Shown: positions 61,764 through 64,000 of the stretch, one piece after another
How the letters are laid out: each line of letters opens with the position of its first letter
Numbering within the stretch: the stretch's first letter is position 1
Assembly (NCBI GenBank): GCA_030427905.1
Contig: JAUICL010000004.1
Coordinates: 87,722 to 151,721, forward strand
Direction: 5' to 3'
DNA: 64,000 nucleotides
DNA from: Bacteroidia bacterium
Lineage (GTDB): Bacteria > Bacteroidota > Bacteroidia > Flavobacteriales_D > Cryomorphaceae
Translations under genes and position numbers: made by a program
The notes under the pieces: model-generated
What the model saw: only the letters and a program-made list of their open reading frames with translations
The model's database searches: none
What the model was told of the DNA's origin: nothing

Positions 61764-63065
61764 TTAAAATGTGTTGAGGTTCCTTTCGATTCTTTCTTCC
61801 AGTTCAGGATTTACTTGTGCTTGTTTGGCGTAGTCTTTCCAAGAATGGACCACGGCATTGATCTCATCTATAATTTTTCGGCCTTTCTTGATATTATTGG
61901 CTTTGGCAATCGTCATCAGATCTTCAGGGGTGATATTCAATCTTTTGCCATTGACACTCAATGTTTGTTGGTTGACCCACAGATTGTTGGGGTCATAGGC
62001 GAAACATAAATCATAGGCAGGGGCGAGTCGCCAGTTTTCGTCTTTTTTTAAGATAAAAGAGAAATTCTTGGTGTGGTCGTCGTAGTTGGTAGCTAGCACG
62101 TTGAATACCATTCTGCGGAACATTTCTTCGGCCTCGGGATAAGTCAGTCTCAGTATGCGCATGGTTTGAAACACTTGTTCATAGCTGAAGCTCGTGAGCT
62201 CGTTGTAATTATAGTGCTGGATTCCACAGAGGGTTTGAATATGATGTTTGACGTTCTCTTCTCGATCAAAGCGTTTGGTCATAAAGTGTGCCCTTCCATT
62301 TTCTTCCAATAGTTGGCATTCATTCATGTTTATTCCACTATCATTTGCCATAAGGTGATAGGCGTATTCAACTCGTCCCCAGCCCAGGCTATCTCCAAAT
62401 TGCTCTCCGCTTACACCGTCCAGTTTGATGAGCCAATGCTCAAAACCCCTCGGCACCTTTGCCTGACCCGATCGCACTTCATTTGTTTTCGGATTATAGG
62501 CAATCACCGCTTTTGGTCTTGCTCCACCGGCAGAAGTTCCCACAGTCAATATATCCGACATGGCTTTTTCTTCGTCAGTGCTCAGGTTGGTCAGAAAGTC
62601 ATTGCGCTCAGTTAAAATTTTGTGTGCTACTTCAATCAAATGATCCAATTCAAGGGCACGGCTCTGAGAAGAAACTTGCTCAAGAACGGGTTCAAACTCC
62701 AAGGCTCCCATTCCACGAGAACCGATATACAGCAATCGCTCAACGGGGTTCATGCTTTGCTCAGCTCGTCCATGTTGGGCAAGCCACGTGTTGATCAGAC
62801 GATTTCCATACCTGTCGGGTAGGGAGTCGGCCAATAAACCGGGAAGCCCTTTGAAAGTATCTTCCGTTTCACCTCTGGCTTTCCTTAGTTCGGGAAAACT
62901 GTAGATGCGGGATCCGTTCTTGATTGGCATTTTGATAGGGGATAGGTCCCAGCCTTTTTGCAGAAATTTAGGATCGAATTGAAATTCGCCCAACTGCCGT
63001 TGCTCATCCCATCGAATGGCGCCTACAAATTGCCCCCATATTTTTACTTCGGCTACATCTACCAT
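61764..63065 (-). CDS. hipA: HipA-family toxin kinase (second)
   Basis: A 433-residue HipA-type kinase. Residues 1-100 form the N-terminal HipA_N subdomain (EVKIWGQFVGAIRWDEQRQLGEFQFDP, LPGLLADSLPDRYGNRLI). The phosphate loop is GTSAGGARPKAVI near residue 180. The catalytic loop is NYDDHTKNFSFIL (Asp329, Asn334), and the metal Asp352 is in APAYDLCFAY. All look intact. It is divergent in sequence from the first hipA, so the pair is not a recent duplication. The start overlaps its antitoxin stop by 7 bases. Confidence 0.92.
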   Translation of the reverse strand: MVDVAEVKIWGQFVGAIRWDEQRQLGEFQFDPKFLQKGWDLSPIKMPIKNGSRIYSFPELRKARGETEDTFKGLPGLLADSLPDRYGNRLINTWLAQHGRAEQSMNPVERLLYIGSRGMGALEFEPVLEQVSSQSRALELDHLIEVAHKILTERNDFLTNLSTDEEKAMSDILTVGTSAGGARPKAVIAYNPKTNEVRSGQAKVPRGFEHWLIKLDGVSGEQFGDSLGWGRVEYAYHLMANDSGINMNECQLLEENGRAHFMTKRFDREENVKHHIQTLCGIQHYNYNELTSFSYEQVFQTMRILRLTYPEAEEMFRRMVFNVLATNYDDHTKNFSFILKKDENWRLAPAYDLCFAYDPNNLWVNQQTLSVNGKRLNITPEDLMTIAKANNIKKGRKIIDEINAVVHSWKDYAKQAQVNPELEERIERNLNTF

Positions 63066-63412
63066 CCTAAATCGTCTTCATCCTTCTCTTCAACTCTCTT
63101 GGGAGAAGCTTGTTTTCGTTGTTTCCTGCGCAGCTTGGCATATTCCAGTGGACTCAATTCTTCTTTGATTTGGAATGCCTCCAATACGTAGAGTAAATCC
63201 AAGACACGCAGTATTTGAATCAGTGAGTCAATCCTGACTTTTTCGCCTCGCTCTAATAGACTCAATGTTGACCTGCTTACTCTCGCTGAGCTCGCCACAT
63301 CACTCTGAGATAAGTTCTGGTTAAGCCTATGCCATTGAACGAATTTCCCAATAAGTTCAATTAAGGCCTTATCGGTCATTGAACTGAGTTCATTGTGTGA
63401 AAAGTCATTCAT
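63059..63412 (-). CDS. HipB-like antitoxin, XRE-type HTH (second)
   Basis: A 117-residue protein with an XRE helix-turn-helix at about 18-70 (LIGKFVQWHRLNQNLSQSDVASSARVSRSTLSLLERGEKVRIDSLIQILRVLDLLYVL). The C-terminal 40 residues are very basic then acidic (RRKQRKQASPKRVEEKDEDDLGW), a possible tail for HipA contact. It is read before, and overlaps, hipA. A 20-base palindrome and repeated TCATTCA half-sites lie upstream. Confidence 0.9.
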   Translation of the reverse strand: MNDFSHNELSSMTDKALIELIGKFVQWHRLNQNLSQSDVASSARVSRSTLSLLERGEKVRIDSLIQILRVLDLLYVLEAFQIKEELSPLEYAKLRRKQRKQASPKRVEEKDEDDLGW

Positions 63413-63525
63413 AATAGTGCAATATATTAGTATATGCGTTATATCTCATTCAAATATAGGGAAATAATAATTTTGTTCAAATATTTGCATGGTTTATCAT
63501 TCAAAAGGGCTAATAATGGGTTTTT

Positions 63526-63545
63526 ATGAATGATATATCATTCAT
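63526..63545. promoter_or_regulatory. Perfect 20-bp palindrome upstream of second hipB
   Basis: ATGAATGATATATCATTCAT is fully self-complementary. The half-site TCATTCA recurs at about 63405, 63447, 63498 and 63538, closely upstream of the hipB start at 63412. This pattern fits a cooperative operator for the second HipB. Confidence 0.6.
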
Positions 63546-63572
63546 TATTAAGAGCGCCCATCATCACCCGTG

Positions 63573-63615
63573 CAGCTAAAAGAGCTGTGAGGAGTATTAA
63601 AGAGAAAGCTTAGAT
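63573..63615 (+). repeat. Direct repeat, right copy, bounding the hipBA pair
   Basis: Right partner of the repeat at 59621-59663: 33 of 43 identical, with the last 16 bases (63600-63615) exact. It also contains a small hairpin CAGCT-AAAAG-AGCTG at 63573-63587. It lies beyond the operator of the second hipB. Confidence 0.6.
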
Positions 63616-63683
63616 TTGGTGTTATGGCGTTGTCAATTCAGGGGAATGGATAGTCTGACTAACTGGAAGATAAGCGGTTAAAT

Positions 63684-64000
63684 ATGAGTAGGATATATAT
63701 ACAAGAGCACAATACAAAGCCTTCTAATTTTAATTTTTATGACTATGAGCCGAAGTGGCATGGCATGAGCTATGTAATCGATGGAAATTGGAGAGATAGT
63801 TATGCTTCAGACATAGATGCATCTGTCAAAAGTCTTTCAATAGGAAGTATAGATGAATCTATTGATCTTAGTTTTCTGTCGATTCATTTTTATGAAGTTG
63901 AACAAATCTTTATTGAATGCCAGACTGTGACAAATTTTGACGTTATTCAAAATCTACCACATTTACAATCGCTCTCACTTATATGCTTTAAAAGCTTCAA
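63684..64000 (+). CDS. Unknown protein, cut by the window edge, Leu-rich end
   Basis: An open frame from ATG 63684 with no stop to the end of the window, at least 105 residues. It begins MSRIYIQEHNTKPSNFNFYDYEPKW, then VIDGNWRDSYASDIDASVK, and ends with VIQNLPHLQSLSLICF, which looks like the start of leucine-rich repeats. No signal peptide or membrane segment is seen. I do not recognise the family; Leu-rich cytosolic proteins of this kind occur in many accessory roles. It lies just outside the right direct repeat. Confidence 0.55.
   Translation, partial: MSRIYIQEHNTKPSNFNFYDYEPKWHGMSYVIDGNWRDSYASDIDASVKSLSIGSIDESIDLSFLSIHFYEVEQIFIECQTVTNFDVIQNLPHLQSLSLICFKSF

Noticed and set aside
63573..63615. 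The right direct repeat as a terminator
   Set aside because: It contains a small CAGCT/AGCTG hairpin but no T-run follows, and there is no gene ending there on the + strand.
1..64000. tRNA, rRNA, CRISPR arrays, insertion sequences, replication origin
   Set aside because: I looked for cloverleaf-like TTCRA arms, rRNA segments, regularly spaced repeats, transposase motifs and origin boxes and saw none that I could support. A covariance search could still find a small RNA.

Overview
The window reads as chromosome of a Bacteroidota bacterium, most likely a marine Flavobacteriales-type organism. The evidence is: two secreted proteins with C-terminal type IX secretion (T9SS) sorting domains; many lipoproteins with a short lipobox ending in S-C; TAnnTTTG-type -7 boxes; few Shine-Dalgarno sequences; and families typical of the phylum (DUF6428, DUF6252-like, DUF4350/SpoIIM/MoxR/DUF58 cluster, zinc-protease/RimK fusion, TPR-HTH regulators). 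No rRNA, tRNA, CRISPR array or insertion sequence was recognised.

Layout. 1-12.4 kb is a surface or exopolysaccharide locus on the + strand: eight glycosyltransferases of the GT2, GT4 and GT9 types, a Wzy/ligase-like membrane protein, a WcaF-like acetyltransferase and, last, the WcaJ-like polyprenyl glycosylphosphotransferase that would start the repeat unit. Most genes touch or overlap, so the locus is probably one long transcript plus a separately promoted initiating transferase. 12.4-15.4 kb has a small acidic secreted protein and a SulP anion transporter, then a minimal ArsR/DUF6428 unit with repeated operator-like sites. 15.4-20.2 kb is a lipoprotein, an OmpR-type two-component system and a PAS histidine kinase. 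20.4-27.9 kb is mixed: mini-MscS, DUF3124 lipoprotein, zinc-protease/RimK fusion, a protein with kinase-like motifs, a GH3-family protein, a membrane metalloprotease and a flavodoxin-like protein. 28.3-34.8 kb looks like a stress/envelope block (DUF748, topoisomerase IB, hemerythrin, Hva1-Tudor, DUF1328, YihY, a D15-type outer membrane protein). 34.8-41.2 kb is a complete RND efflux operon preceded by a secreted His/acid-rich small protein. 41.3-50.7 kb holds lipoproteins, two T9SS cargo proteins, a TPR-HTH regulator, MscL and an Asp/Glu racemase. 52.0-59.4 kb is the MoxR-DUF58-DUF4350-DUF4129-SpoIIM cluster with two RDD proteins.

The accessory parts are a rhuM gene broken by an in-frame TGA (50.8-51.8 kb) and two convergent hipBA modules (59.7-63.4 kb). 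The hipBA pair is bounded by an imperfect 43-bp direct repeat with a perfect 16-bp core. A second repeat family (core CGGTCRTGATATCG, five bases, CTAAGTT) lies just beyond the 3' ends of rhuM and both hipA genes; in two of its three copies the conserved core sits between different self-complementary arms. This repeat/toxin-antitoxin arrangement is the best candidate here for something undescribed.

All calls come from reading the sequence and translations; no database search was run. Start codons are provisional where noted, because the organism gives little Shine-Dalgarno help.
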